Shown here one piece after another: positions 29,804 through 40,372 of a stretch of DNA of 64,000 bases. The position numbers were made by a program, and so were the translations under genes. Source of the DNA: Vulcanisaeta distributa JCM 11213 (GTDB taxonomy: Archaea; Thermoproteota; Thermoprotei; Thermoproteales; Thermocladiaceae); NCBI GenBank assembly GCA_001316125.1, contig BBCS01000001.1:1-64000 (forward strand), read 5' to 3'. The notes under the pieces were generated by a model, which did not search any database, was not told the DNA's origin, and was given only the letters and a program-made list of their open reading frames with translations. Positions within the stretch are counted from its first letter, which is position 1; each line of letters starts with the position of its first letter.

Positions 29804-30705
29804 TTATACACTATACTTAATTGATAAGTAATCGTGAGGAGGCACTATAATTGGTGTTAATTGTGAAAGATTAACATCAAGTGATACACCCTTGATAGAA
29901 CCCTCTCCTGGCCTAAAGTCAATGCTAAAGTCAATGGCGGAATCACTCCAATTACCTACGAATATTAATCCATGTCCATCCAGGGATTCAATCCTAGTCA
30001 TTATGTGTGTTGGCATTATAGACATAAACTCATAATCATTACTGATGGTTACCCTACCACCATTGATATTAATATTTAAATCACTAATTACATATGCACG
30101 GTTTAAACTTGTTATTAAAATTACGAAATGCCCGTTAATATACATGAGAATCCAATTGAGGTATGGTGTAATCTTCGTATCCATAGTTATGTGAGATGGC
30201 CACGTTATTGGATTAAGCAGTGATAGGAAGGTTAAGTATTTCAATTCATCATTAGATGAAAACATCAATTCATCAAGTACCCTGAGGCTCATTAAGGGCA
30301 TGTTATATCTATTAAATGCTATGGATAATTTAGAGAGGTCCTCAGGCTCAATTCCTTAATTCTTCTGTAATAATTATATAACATGTTTACCGCTTTATTA
30401 TACTCATACAACCTATTTGCTAAGCATATTAATTCATCAGCACAGCCCCTTCTTAATTCACTTCTGATCCTCATCATTTCATTCTTCAGGTTTACGATGG
30501 ATTTAACGCTCCTCTCCCACCGTAATTCCCTATATGCATCTAAATACCTTGCCATTAATTCATTACCGCAATACCCTACATTGGCATTAACTAACTCATA
30601 GGCATTCCACAACCATAATGCATAATCACACCTAGGCCTTAGATAAATACCCATTCCTAGTCTCGAGGTGTAGTCCTGCCTTGACGTGAATATCGTCACG
30701 TACAT
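29804..30705 (-). CDS. Unknown protein beside the nucleotide-sugar genes (frameshifted)
   Basis: Two frames join at about 30345 (GIEPEDLSKLSIAFNRYN) to give about 300 residues. The first half is helical with many Tyr, Trp and Arg (RCDYALWLWNAYELVN, SELRRGCADELICLANRL). The second half is beta-rich (FVILITSLNRAYVI, GHGLIFVGNWSDSAIDFSI) and ends with a Pro-His loop. I do not recognise the family; a carbohydrate-active or sugar-binding protein would fit its place six bases after the nucleotidyltransferase gene, but that is only context. Confidence 0.5.
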
Positions 30706-30711
30706 TTTTAA

Positions 30712-31923
30712 TTACTTTAATACCGATAGCGGTGGTATATACTTATTATGTTCTATTATTGATCCTGGGTAGATCACGGAATTAGCGCCAACCCTAGCCT
30801 TAGGTCCCACAATGGCGCCCAACTTAGCTATTTGCTTACCCTTAACAATGACTGGTGATAGGTGCGATACCTCGACACCACTCGGTAATACATTTAGTGT
30901 TACAACGCCAGGTTCTATAGTACTCTCATCACCAATTATTGAACTACCTATAAATGAACCCCCCCTACCCACGGTAGCCCTATACCCAATAAGCGACTCC
31001 GTTATTTCAGCATCAGCACCTATCACTGATTCCTCCTCAAGCGACGTATTGTTCCTGATTAATGCATTATTACCGACGTATGCGTTCCTACCGATGTACA
31101 CAGGCCCCCCCCTAATTATTGCGCCGTGGTCTACCTTGGCGCCCTCATCAACTATTACGGGTCCCTCTATGACAGCCTTCGACGAGATATCGGCATCCTT
31201 ACTAATCCTAGCCTCCCTCAAATCGCTCATTAAGTACTTTATGGCACTCAGTAAGTCCCAGGGATAACTGACATCAACGAACCACCCACTCCAAAGGGCT
31301 ACGTTGACGTTGTCCCTGAACCTCATTAAGGCGTTGTTAATGCTTCCGTTAAAGTCGTGTAAAGAGGTCAGGAATTCTCTCTCAGCGATTAGTATGCCAG
31401 TCCATGCATAGCCCGATTTATGTTCACTAACCTTATTAATTACCACAGCATCATCTACCTGGACCTCAAAGTAACCCTGTAAATCCGACAACGGCGTCAT
31501 CAGTACAGTCACTGGTTTACCTGAATTCACGTGGCTGCTTAGCGCAAGTTCATAGGCCTCTCGGGGCAGTATAACATCGCCGAACGATATTATTGTTGTA
31601 CCCCCCCTACCGGCGATTTCATAGATCATCCTTAATGCGCTGTCGATGTCATCACCCTTCTGTCCAACGTTCTCTATCGAAACATTGCTAAAGTATCGAC
31701 CAACCTCATTACCTACCTTAGCCGGGTCCCTGGAGATTATGTAAATTGTCCTTAGCCCTAGATGGATCAGGTTATTCGTTGGATAATAAATCAATGGCTT
31801 ACCCAGTAACTTAATGAGTGGTTTATCGAGATAGGGCGTTAATGGCTCCATGTTAGTGCCCCCCCTACCACCACCAAGTATTACCCCCCCAAGAACCTCC
31901 CTATAATGTGCCATACTGCTCAC
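30712..31923 (-). CDS. Bifunctional sugar-1-phosphate nucleotidyltransferase/acyltransferase (GlmU-like)
   Basis: The N-terminal domain starts GGVILGGGRGGTNMEPLTPYLDKPL, the pyrophosphorylase signature with one extra Gly from a run of seven. The C-terminal third is a left-handed beta helix built of hexapeptides (VIEGPVIVDEGAKVDHGAII). In archaea such 400-residue proteins make UDP-N-acetylglucosamine from glucosamine-1-phosphate, or other NDP-sugars. It overlaps the glmS gene by four bases, which favours the amino-sugar pathway. Six long runs here are all in frame, including one of eight in RGGPVYIG. Confidence 0.8.
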   Translation of the reverse strand: MSSMAHYREVLGGVILGGGRGGTNMEPLTPYLDKPLIKLLGKPLIYYPTNNLIHLGLRTIYIISRDPAKVGNEVGRYFSNVSIENVGQKGDDIDSALRMIYEIAGRGGTTIISFGDVILPREAYELALSSHVNSGKPVTVLMTPLSDLQGYFEVQVDDAVVINKVSEHKSGYAWTGILIAEREFLTSLHDFNGSINNALMRFRDNVNVALWSGWFVDVSYPWDLLSAIKYLMSDLREARISKDADISSKAVIEGPVIVDEGAKVDHGAIIRGGPVYIGRNAYVGNNALIRNNTSLEEESVIGADAEITESLIGYRATVGRGGSFIGSSIIGDESTIEPGVVTLNVLPSGVEVSHLSPVIVKGKQIAKLGAIVGPKARVGANSVIYPGSIIEHNKYIPPLSVLK

Positions 31924-33766
31924 TCCACGGTCACCGTCTTAGCCAAATTCCTTGGTTTATCAGGATCGTAGCCGCGCGCAACTGCTGTGTAATAGGCGAG
32001 GAGCTGCATTGGTACTATGTATATTATTGGGGCGATCCTATAATCAATATTTGGTAATTCAAACGTTACGCTCAATAACTCCTTAAACTTACCAACGTAC
32101 TTCTCAGGAACAAAACCTATGGTATACGCATCCCTAGCCTTCATTTCCATGACGTTACCGAGCAACGCATCCACATTGTCATCATCAAGTATCGAGAATA
32201 CGACGGGGGTAACCCTCCTCAACAAGTGCTATTGGTCCATGCTTGCTCTCACCGGCTGGGTATGCCTCGGCATGTATGTACGCTATTTCCTTCAGCTTCA
32301 GGGCACCCTCCATACTCAGCGGGACGCCAATGCCCCCCCTACCCAGGTAATACGCATTATTTCTACTCTTCATATACTCACTTAACGCCTTTACCTTACC
32401 CTCAGTTTTTGCTATAACGTTTTGAAGAAGTCCCGGTACCTTACTTAGGGAATCCATGAGGTTTCTATACTCATCCTGGTTCAACCTACCCATTGCAATG
32501 CCAGCCCTTAAGGCGAGTACCGTAAGAACAACCAATTGCGTGGTGAAGGTCTTCGTAGCCGCAACGCCAATTTCAGGGCCTGCCCTCGTATAAAGTACGT
32601 AATTTGACTCCCTGGGTATTGCACTGTCAATTACGTTTGAAATGGCGACCACCTTAGCGCCCCCCCTTTCCTTAAATGCTCTCACGGCAACCAGCGTATC
32701 TATGGTCTCGCCTGACTGGCTTATGGCTATTACGGTATCGCCCTCGTTAACCGCATTAACATACTTCTTATATTCAGAGGATATGAGCGCATGTGTATCA
32801 AGACCAAGCATTGTTGTGAATAGATAATCACCAACGAGGCCTGCGTGGTATGATGTACCGGCACCAATTATTAGTACTTTTCTTGAATTTAAAAGGAGAT
32901 TAACTACGTTGTCGAATTCCTTTTCATTAATTCCTGCCAATGTTGAATTTATGGCGAATGGTTGCTCATGGATCTCCTTAAGCATGAAATGTGGATATCC
33001 CTCCTTACTCGCCATCTCAGGTGTCCAACTAATGAGCCTAATCCTCTCCTCAACATTAACGGGAACCCCCATCCCTCTCAATATAGACCTTACCAGGTTC
33101 AATATACCCATACTCGCCATCCCTAAGTACTATCACCATATTCGTAAATTCGAGGAAGGCCGGTATATCACTGGCAACGAAATTAGCGCCATTACCGATA
33201 CCAACAACCAACGGCGAGGTATTCCTGGCAAAGTAGAGTCTGTTGGGTTCCTGAGCCATTGCAACAACGAATGCGTAGGCGCCCTTAAGTCTCGATAGGG
33301 CTGCCTTAAAGGCATCAAATGGTTTGTAACCAAGCCTTAAGTACTCCTCGATTAAATGGGCAACGACCTCGGTATCAGTCTCGCTCTTAAATACGTGACC
33401 CCTCTTAATGAGTTCCTCCTTAAGCTCTAGGAAGTTCGAGATTATGCCATTATGGACAACAGCGACATTACCCGTACAATCCGTGTGCGGGTGCGCATTC
33501 TCATCGCTTGGCTTTCCATGGGTAGCCCACCTGGTATGCCCAATGGCTGTTGTACCGTTTACCTCGTCAAAGTTTAACCTCGCACTGACCTCGGCAATCT
33601 TACCTTTACCCTTCCTAACCTCTATGTAATTACCCTTAATAACCGCAATACCGACAGAGTCATAACCCCCCCTATACTCAAGTCTTTCGAGACACCTCCT
33701 AACTACCTTACCAATGGGCTCCCTAAGGTTATTCGGCAACGACGTAATACCAATAATACCACACAT
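31920..33766 (-). CDS. glmS: Glutamine-fructose-6-phosphate aminotransferase (two frameshifts)
   Basis: The enzyme makes glucosamine-6-phosphate, the entry to UDP-GlcNAc. The glutaminase domain begins MCGIIGITS with Cys1 as nucleophile. Two SIS domains follow ([31 protein letters not shown]), ending with the NLAKTVTVE type terminus. Two five-base runs break it: 33066-33070 (four Gs restore [13 protein letters not shown]) and 32205-32209 (four restore [13 protein letters not shown]). In-frame sevens at 32333, 32660 and 33666 add Gly residues. The overlap with the GlmU-like gene and shared strand indicate an operon. Confidence 0.93.
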
Positions 33767-33818
33767 AATCTAAGCACTTAATCCTAAATAAAGTAATTAG
33801 AATTAATAAATATTTAGC

Positions 33819-34509
33819 TTAGGAGATAAGCCCTAGTTCAATCTCAAGTGCAGTCAATAATCTGCATAGTATTGATGATGTATCCATAACATATTTACCA
33901 ATCTTCAGAACGTCATCAGCAAGTCTATAAGTACGTTCTTCAAACGAACCCCCCCTAGGGAATGCGCCAATCATTATTAAGGGTCTCTTAAAATTCCTCA
34001 CGTAATCAATGAATGATTTTAAAGATACTTCCTTTCCCCCCCTCACGTCGTCAAGAAGTATTTTACGATCAGGCGACTCGATGCTTAATACGTAGTTAAT
34101 TCCATTCACAAACCTCATTAATGGCTTACCGACAGGCGGCACTCTACCAACCTCAAACAATTGACTCATTAGCCCAATGAAATTATCGTAATTACGTGGT
34201 GGGCGTATCTCAGGGTCAACATCAATTACTAAATCGCTCACTGTATGTATGTACGTCTTAACTAAATTATTCCGCGCAAGTAAACTACCCTGAATTAGAA
34301 GAAGTGCTTGGTGAAGTATGTCCGGCCTTCCTCGTTTTTCTGCATTAGGTAATCTAGTCATGGCTCTATGATGTTTAGCTATCGAGAATTAAGTACTTGG
34401 GATTCACCCCTCTTCTTTTTGCATCCTTAATTATTACAGGATCGCTTAGTAATTCCTTAGGTACCGTCTCAAGAGAAGCCTCAGTAAGTAATAGTATTAC
34501 CTTATCCAC
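33819..34509 (-). CDS. nep1: rRNA pseudouridine N1-methyltransferase Nep1/Emg1 (frameshifted)
   Basis: A SPOUT-type methyltransferase acting on a pseudouridine in 16S rRNA. Visible family stretches are HHRAMTRLPNAEKRGRPDI, TYIHTVSDLVIDV, PRNYDNFIGLMSQLF and IGAFPRGGSF. A missing base near 34375 hides the N-terminal part, which runs from a GTG at 34509 (VILLLTEASLETVP, LILDS). The merged length is about 230 residues. Two sevens add Gly in DVRGGKE and FPRGGSF. It follows the GNAT gene by about 20 nt on the same strand. Confidence 0.85.
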
Positions 34510-34528
34510 AGTAGTAAGTAGAGTGGTA

Positions 34529-35026
34529 TTAATTTAAGAATTGATCAACATTTATACTCTGCAGATTAAATATTGTGGTGCACTCATCGTACATGCACTT
34601 TATGATTCCATGAAACTTCCTAGATATAGCCAATATCCTATGATTATCAGGGGGTTGAGTACGCTATCAAGGCCTTGGCACCCCCCTTCTCTTCAAATCG
34701 TTTATTACATACGCAACAAGCCTGGTACCAATACCCTTACCTTGATAATTATCCCTAACAACAATAGCCATCTCATAACAGCCATCACTTAGATAGACAG
34801 CTTCTAAAACGCCAACTAATTCATTGTCTATGAAAGCACCATAAACGATATTACGTGGATCAGCAAAGACGGATTTCACATATCTCTCGAAGTCCTTAAA
34901 GAAACCCCTGAACCTATAATAAATACTTTCGTTACTCAATGAGTTATATAAATCAATAACTATCTTCATATCGCTACTCCTTAACTCCCTAAATTCAAGC
35001 TTAATTAATGGCTTCACGATACTCAT
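34529..35026 (-). CDS. GNAT-family N-acetyltransferase (two frameshifts)
   Basis: A protein of about 165 residues with the acetyl-CoA loop RDNYQGKGIGTRLV and the preceding strand YEMAIVV. A run of six C at 34681-34686 and one of five at 34651-34655 break the C-terminus; four in each place restores LKRRGAKALIAYSTPDNHRI and a tail ending SINVDQFLN at the TAA 34529-34531. The substrate is unknown; the group includes acetyl-CoA synthetase-modifying and protein acetylases. A TATA-like AATTTAAAAGG lies about 30 nt upstream. Confidence 0.8.
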
Positions 35027-35265
35027 CCTCGATCATTATTCATTACTATTAATCCTTTTAAATTTCTTTCTCTTCAAGTGTAAAACACGCCTAGTAGAAG
35101 TATCATATACAAAGAAATAATGATGAAGCTATACGAACATTATTATATAGGATAGAATTGAATGCATAAGAATACTTCTGCATTGAATTAATTATATTAA
35201 ACATTGGTCATATTATATTCATAATGATTGAACGAAAATCAATTTATTTTAGATTAGTTTTTCCG
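35027..35265. other. AT-rich intergenic stretch
   Basis: Between S13 and the GNAT gene, both on the minus strand, there are 239 AT-rich bases. They hold the TATA-like box of the GNAT gene near 35055-35065 and several T-rich or A-rich stretches that could end S13 transcription. I see no open frame with protein-like composition and no RNA fold that I can support. Confidence 0.4.
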
Positions 35266-35763
35266 TTATTTACTGCTGCCTCCACCCCCCCCTCCTCCAC
35301 CACCTGGTGCCGCCTTACCCTTCGTTACACCCACCGTTAGGCCTAACCTACCCGTTGTCCTTGTTCTCTGGCCCCCCCTAACCTTAAGTCCAAGGTTATG
35401 CCTAATGCCCTTCCAACTCCTTAACTTCTTCATTAGGTCAATATCCTTCTTAGCCGCCAATACTAAGTCTGCGCCCAGCAGGTGGATATTTCGCCCTGTC
35501 TCCGGGTCCTTAGGTCTATTCACAAACCAACCAGGTGCAAACTGGTTTAGGTTCCTAACAGCCCAATCAAGTTTCCTAACAGTCTCATCATCAAGTTGAC
35601 CTAACCTGATTGACGGGTTTATCCCCCCCAGGTACCTGCATATTGCATATGCTGTTGATACACCAATACCCCCCCTAATCTTAGTCAGGGCATAGGCTAC
35701 AGGCTTAAATCCATCCAAGTCAGTATCACCAATCCTCACTATCTGCCTAACTTCCTGGGACAT
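35266..35763 (-). CDS. rps13: Ribosomal protein S13 (uS13) with three extra glycines
   Basis: uS13 binds the head of the small subunit. The protein is complete (165 residues) and unmistakable: VRIGDTDLDGFKPVAYAL, FAPGWFVNRPKDPETGR, SWKGIRHNLGLKV. Three runs of seven insert one Gly each relative to the highly conserved archaeal sequence: KIRGGIGV (family RGIGV/RGVGV), YLGGIN (family LGI) and KVRGGQRT (family KVRGQRT). The C-terminal Gly tail contains a run of eight. Three such insertions in one core ribosomal protein are strong evidence that the runs are not the true length. Confidence 0.95.
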   Translation of the reverse strand: MSQEVRQIVRIGDTDLDGFKPVAYALTKIRGGIGVSTAYAICRYLGGINPSIRLGQLDDETVRKLDWAVRNLNQFAPGWFVNRPKDPETGRNIHLLGADLVLAAKKDIDLMKKLRSWKGIRHNLGLKVRGGQRTRTTGRLGLTVGVTKGKAAPGGGGGGGGGSSK

Positions 35764-35800
35764 TCGGCTCTAATGCACCTATGGGTATTTAAATTTTAAT

Positions 35801-36920
35801 TTATAAGATGATCTCGCCCTCCCTGTATATCGGCTCCATTATCTCCCTATAGCCCAATCTTCGTATTCTTAGCTATAAACACGGAATCCTTTATGTAAAC
35901 GCCATCACCAATTACAGACCCATCCTCAACCCTAGCCCATTTACCAATATACGTATTACTCCCAATGATACTTCCCGATACGTAAACGCCATCACATAAT
36001 GAGGATCCCTCAAAGATGAGTGAATTCACTACCTTGACCGTATTCCCAACCTTGGTATTCCTGTGTATTATAACATTCGGCCCAATCTCTGTATTACTTC
36101 CAACAGTAACGTTAGGCTAAATAAACGGGGGGGGCTGTATGGTAACTGTTGATGGTAAGTCGATATTTATACAACCGCTATTAATATCCCTGCACCTGTT
36201 CGTTAAAACGCTGAAGTTGGCTCTCATGTAGTCCTCGGGTGTTCCAATATCAAACCATAGACCATTGTGTATATATCCATAAACCTCGCCCATCCTTAAT
36301 AGCTTTGGTATAACGTCAATAGCAAGCTTAACCTGGTTTTCTGGATTTTTAGGTATCAACTTAATAACTTCCTTCGTAAAGACGTAGAATCCAGCGTTTA
36401 TTAAGTTGGAACCAACGTATTGCTTAGGCTTTTCAATGAAGTTTATTATTCTATTAGTTTCATCTAGTTGGGCAACTCCATACCTAGATACATCGTCTAC
36501 CCTGGTGAGAGTTATTGTGGATGTGCCACCCATTTTCTCATGAAAGTTCACGAGGGCATTCGCATCTATATTGCTGAGTATGTCTCCGTAAACCACGAGA
36601 AACGTGTCCGTGAGTTCATACTTTTCATTGATTAATGATATTGGACCGGCATCGCCAAGTGGTTTATTTTCCATTACGAATATAAGCTTATCCTTAAATT
36701 CGCTCCACACATTCTCCATGTGCTCCTTAATTAGGTCGCCCATATACCTTATCGATATGAAGACTCTGTTCAGCGGTATTCTCGTTATGGACTCCATGAT
36801 CCAATCAATTATCTCCCTATCAAGCACCGGTAGTAGGGGTTTGGGACGTGAATAACTAAGGGGGGGTCTAAGTCTTGTTGCTAATCCACCAGCTAATATT
36901 ATCACATCATAGCTCTTCAT
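35801..36920 (-). CDS. Sugar-1-phosphate nucleotidyltransferase with beta-helix tail (in-frame stop, one frameshift)
   Basis: The N-terminal domain (ILAGGLATRLRPPLSYSRPKPLLPV, VVYGDILSN, FDIGTPEDYM) belongs to glucose-1-phosphate thymidylyl- or GDP-mannose-type transferases. A TAG at about 36117-36119, in the same frame, separates it from a left-handed beta helix (PNVTVGSNTEIGPNV). Near 35853 an extra G ends the frame early; without it the protein continues IGYREIMEPIYREG to the TAA at 35801. The run of eight at 36127 lies next to the stop. Whether the stop is a base error, two compensating indels or real cannot be settled here. Confidence 0.75.
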
Positions 36921-37027
36921 ATGAAATATTTCACTTTCTGGATATTTAATTTTTTATTGTATAGTCCAGGTTTGAAGTTAATAAGGATTAAAAGGTATGC
37001 CCTTTGCTACTTAAAGGGGGGGTTGGT

Positions 37028-37957
37028 GTGAGTAATATTCCTGATGCCTGCCATTGGGATCATGAGTGCATAACGAACTCAGTCGCATCAGTACTTATGC
37101 AGGTACTAAAGGCTTTGCGCCTAAGGATTTGGCAAATAATAGTGCATTTCGTGACTTGGTACGCTGCGATGGTAGGTGTACTTTACCCATAAGTGATTAC
37201 TCAATAATTAAGGGTTTAGACGAGACGAGTATTAGGGATGGTGTTGCCAAGGTCGTTAGACTCATAGACTTAAGTGATATTCCGAACCTGGTGCAGTTAT
37301 TGATTGATATGGATTTAGAACCAGGAATTGTTGCAGTGGATGAGAATGTGAGTATTGACATAAAGGGTGAGTTGGGGGGGCTAGGGTTAATGAGGCCCTT
37401 GGTATAGCCCTATACTCAATAGCTGCTTATGATAATGCCATTACCAGGTTTAGCGTTGCTGCTGCGATTTATGAGGGCCTCGGCAATGTAGGCAAGGCAC
37501 GCTTCATGGAGGCTATGTCGAAGATAGCAAGGGCGGAGGATCTTAGGGTTAAGGCTTCAAGGCTTCATGAGGAGGGTAATCATGAAGCTGAGAAGAGTAT
37601 TATTGAGGACGCATCTAAATTATATGCATCATCGGTGGTAAACTTTAGGGAGGCCGTAGGGATTGAGGAAGCAAGGCTAATGAGGTATTAAGTATGATGG
37701 ACTCCTCAGAGGTACTCGCTAATTACTACTTCGCTCATGGTGATATAGCCAGGGCCATGCAGTATTACGATGCCTGCAGAAGCGCCTTAAGTAATATACA
37801 AGGTTTAGGTAGGGATTATTGGAACGCTGTGAAGATAAAGGGCGATCTATGCTCGGCATTTTACCTACTATGTAAGGCTATTGAGGAAGGTAATTGGAGG
37901 ACTTATGAGGAGGCCGGTGATAAATTTCTCGAGCTAATAGGCGAGCTTAATCGATGA
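37028..37957 (+). CDS. Helical repeat (TPR-like) protein of unknown function (frameshifted)
   Basis: Joining frames gives about 310 residues. An N-terminal part with several Cys (DACHWDHE, LVRCDGRCTLPI) is followed by regular helices with Ala-rich pairs (EALGIALYSIAAYDNAI, AAIYEGLGNVGKARFMEAM, YYFAHGDIARAMQYYDACR), which look like tetratricopeptide-type repeats. Frames change near 37066, at the seven Gs of 37374 (five restore GELGARVNEALG) and near 37680. It is followed within about 25 nt by another helical protein, so the two probably form a complex. The family is unknown to me. Confidence 0.5.
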
Positions 37958-37979
37958 ATTGACCACAGAGGGTGCGGTA

Positions 37980-38431
37980 ATGTCCTATAGGGGGGGTGCC
38001 ATAGACGGTGTTGAGGAAGTTGATGATGCCATCAGGATATACTCAAAATACGTTAAGGCCGTGAGTAAGTATTTCGATAACGTAATTAAGGATAGGTATG
38101 GTAGTTTCGAGACATTTATTGAGGAGTTCCGTAAGGGCGACTATGAGAGCCTTGCTCACGTGCTTAATACCGATATTAATACACTTAAGCTTTACGTGGT
38201 CGGTAAGATAATAATGGACGTGGTTAAGGAGGAGGGGTTTAGCGAGGATACGGCCCTTGAAGTACTTGCCTACTTAGCCGGCCTTGGGTTGAACCCCCCC
38301 TTGATATGAGTGTTGACGAGATGATTGAGGAATTACATGGGTTCATCGTGGATGAGGACTTCCTTAATAGGATTAAGGATTTACTAATTAAGATTAAGGG
38401 TAGACTCAGTAATATCGTTAGCAAACAATAA
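37980..38431 (+). CDS. Unknown helical protein (frameshifted)
   Basis: About 150 residues from MSYRGGAIDGV, predicted helical (DAIRIYSKYVKAVSKYFDNVI, TALEVLAYLAGLGLNP). The run of seven C at 38294 breaks the frame; five Cs give GLNPLDMSVDEMIEELHG and an end at the TAA 38429-38431. An upstream TTG at 37959 is also possible. No motif is recognised. It is on the same strand as, and close to, the TPR-like protein before it and the CCA-adding enzyme after it. Confidence 0.5.
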
Positions 38432-38481
38432 GTGATTAAGTGAGGGTGGTTTTATTAATTTATTAGCATTAAATATGCATT

Positions 38482-39862
38482 GTGAATATTGAGGGGATTT
38501 TATCGGAAGCCGTTAGGATTGTTACGCCAAGCCCTGAGGAAAGGGATAGGGTTATTAATATAGCAAATGAGGTCGTTAGGTTATTAATAAACGGCTTATC
38601 AAAGCGTGGTTATAGGGATTTTGATGTAACGATACAGGGCTCTGTGGCTAAGGATACGTGGTTGCCCGGTGATAGGGACATTGATATTTTCATTATCCTG
38701 CCTAAGGATTACATTAACAGGATTAAGGATGGCAGTATAACTAATGACTTAATTAATATAGCAGTCGAAAATAACATTAATTGGAATATTAAATATGCCC
38801 AGCATCCATACATTCAACTGCTGATAGGGGGGGACTTCGAAATCGACGTGGTCCCATGTATTCGTATAAACCTGGAGAGAGACCATTAACCGCGGCTGAT
38901 AGGACACCATTACATACTGGATTCATAAATAGTAAGCTTGGTCAAAGGACTATAGACGTTAGATTATTAAAGGCGTTCTTTAAGTCAGTGGGTATTTATG
39001 GTGCTGAGATTAAGGTTCAGGGATTCAGCGGTTATGTGAGTGAGTTGTTGATAATATATTATGGTTCTTTCCTCGACACGATTAAGGCCATTAGTAATTG
39101 GTCGTTAAAACACGTGTTCATAGACATGACGGGTACGTATAACGAGAAGGACGCTATAAAGAAGTTTAAATCACCCGTTATAATAATAGATCCTGTCGAT
39201 CCAAGTCGAAATGCCGCAGCATCAATAAGTAGGGAAGTATTGGCTACGGCTATAGCGGCGTCAAGGGAGTTCCTTAGGAATCCACGAATAGACTTCTTCA
39301 TGAAGACTCATAGGGTAGCGAGACCTGCCTGGGTATTACCAACAGTAATCATGAGGATGCCCTACAGGAAATGTCTCGCCGGACATTGTATGGGGGGGTG
39401 AAATTAAGAAATTAATGTCATCATTAAATAAGAATCTTAGGAAACTCGATTTTGAGGTAATCCGATCAATGGCCTGGAGTGATGATAAATCAACGATTCT
39501 CTTAATGATATCTGTAAGCGAGCTTGAGCTTCCTCCGTATGAATTGCATGAAGGTCCCCCCCGTTAATTCAAACGCTACTGAGGTGTTCATTAAGAAGTA
39601 TGTTAATGACCCAGGCGTTATCGGTCCATTTATAAGGGGGGGTTCACGATGGTTTGTGGTTAGGAGAAGGAGATTTTCTGATATTATTGATGCAATTAAG
39701 CATTTAGTAACTGCTATGTCGTTGAAGTATTTGAGGGGGGGTTCCCTTAATAATGCCCAGTACGTAAAAATAAGGTCTATTAATGACCTGAATACCTTGG
39801 AACTGACTGAGAGGGTTGTCGTTGAGGAGTTCCTTAGGTCACGACCTTGGTGGTTGGACTAG
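38482..39862 (+). CDS. cca: Archaeal CCA-adding enzyme (class I tRNA nucleotidyltransferase, several frameshifts)
   Basis: It adds or repairs the CCA end of tRNA. The catalytic head is visible in TIQGSVAKDTWLPGDRDIDIFI with the two Asp in GDRDID, and a third Asp in FEIDVVPC. The next frames give ERPLTAADRTPLHTGFI, VKGFSGY-like GFSGYVSELLI and a tail domain FIRGGSRWFVVRRRR. Breaks lie near 38868, 39365 and at the seven C of 39556 (six fit HEGPPVNSN). Both tRNA genes in this window already encode CCA, so the enzyme is needed mainly for repair and for other tRNAs. The merged length is about 460 residues. Confidence 0.88.
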
Positions 39863-39918
39863 ACTACTCTCAATTTTTCATAAGCGATATTTTTTTAAAG
39901 TACCTCGTTAATAAATCC

Positions 39919-40365
39919 ATGAATATGTCAAGCGCACCCGACCTCGAGCTAATGACCTTTAATGGAGTTAAGGAGCTCCTTAATTACGTAAACAGCCAAA
40001 TAAATGATCTTGAGAAGAGAATTAGGGATATTGAGGGAATGATGAGTGAGTTGAAGGTTAAGGCCGATAAGTACATGGCATTAATGAAGATGATAGAGGA
40101 GATAGTTGGTAAGGGTCAGCAATTACCGTTGTCAACGGCAATAGAACTTACGGGTCTCAAGATAATCTTTGACCCAAGACCAATTGATGAGTATGAGACA
40201 CTTGATGAGAGTAGGAAGGCCATGGCAGATAAGTTAGCCGCATTAACGAGAGTTAAGGACGTACTTGACGTAATCATTAGTAAGCTTGGTGATAAGGCTG
40301 ATGTGCCAATACTTGTTGAGTTAAAGATGGGTGTTCCAGTTAAGATAATATTCAGGAGTTGGTGA
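39919..40365 (+). CDS. Coiled-coil protein of unknown function
   Basis: About 148 residues from the ATG at 39919, chosen because a TATA-like TTTTTTTAAAG lies about 28 nt upstream and the residues before it look untranslated. A coiled coil (VNSQINDLEKRIRDIEGMMSELKVKADKYM) is followed by a small alpha/beta part (LIELTGLK-type IELTGLKIIFDPRP) and VPILVELKMGVPVKIIF. It resembles prefoldin-like organisation, but I cannot assign it. The next gene starts eight bases after its stop, so the two are co-transcribed. Confidence 0.5.
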   Translation: MNMSSAPDLELMTFNGVKELLNYVNSQINDLEKRIRDIEGMMSELKVKADKYMALMKMIEEIVGKGQQLPLSTAIELTGLKIIFDPRPIDEYETLDESRKAMADKLAALTRVKDVLDVIISKLGDKADVPILVELKMGVPVKIIFRSW

Positions 40366-40372
40366 ACCTAAA

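Noticed and set aside
36117..36119. Pyrrolysine insertion at the in-frame TAG
   Set aside because: No pyrrolysine genes are visible, the lineage is not known for it, and the position in homologues should be a Gly; an error is simpler.
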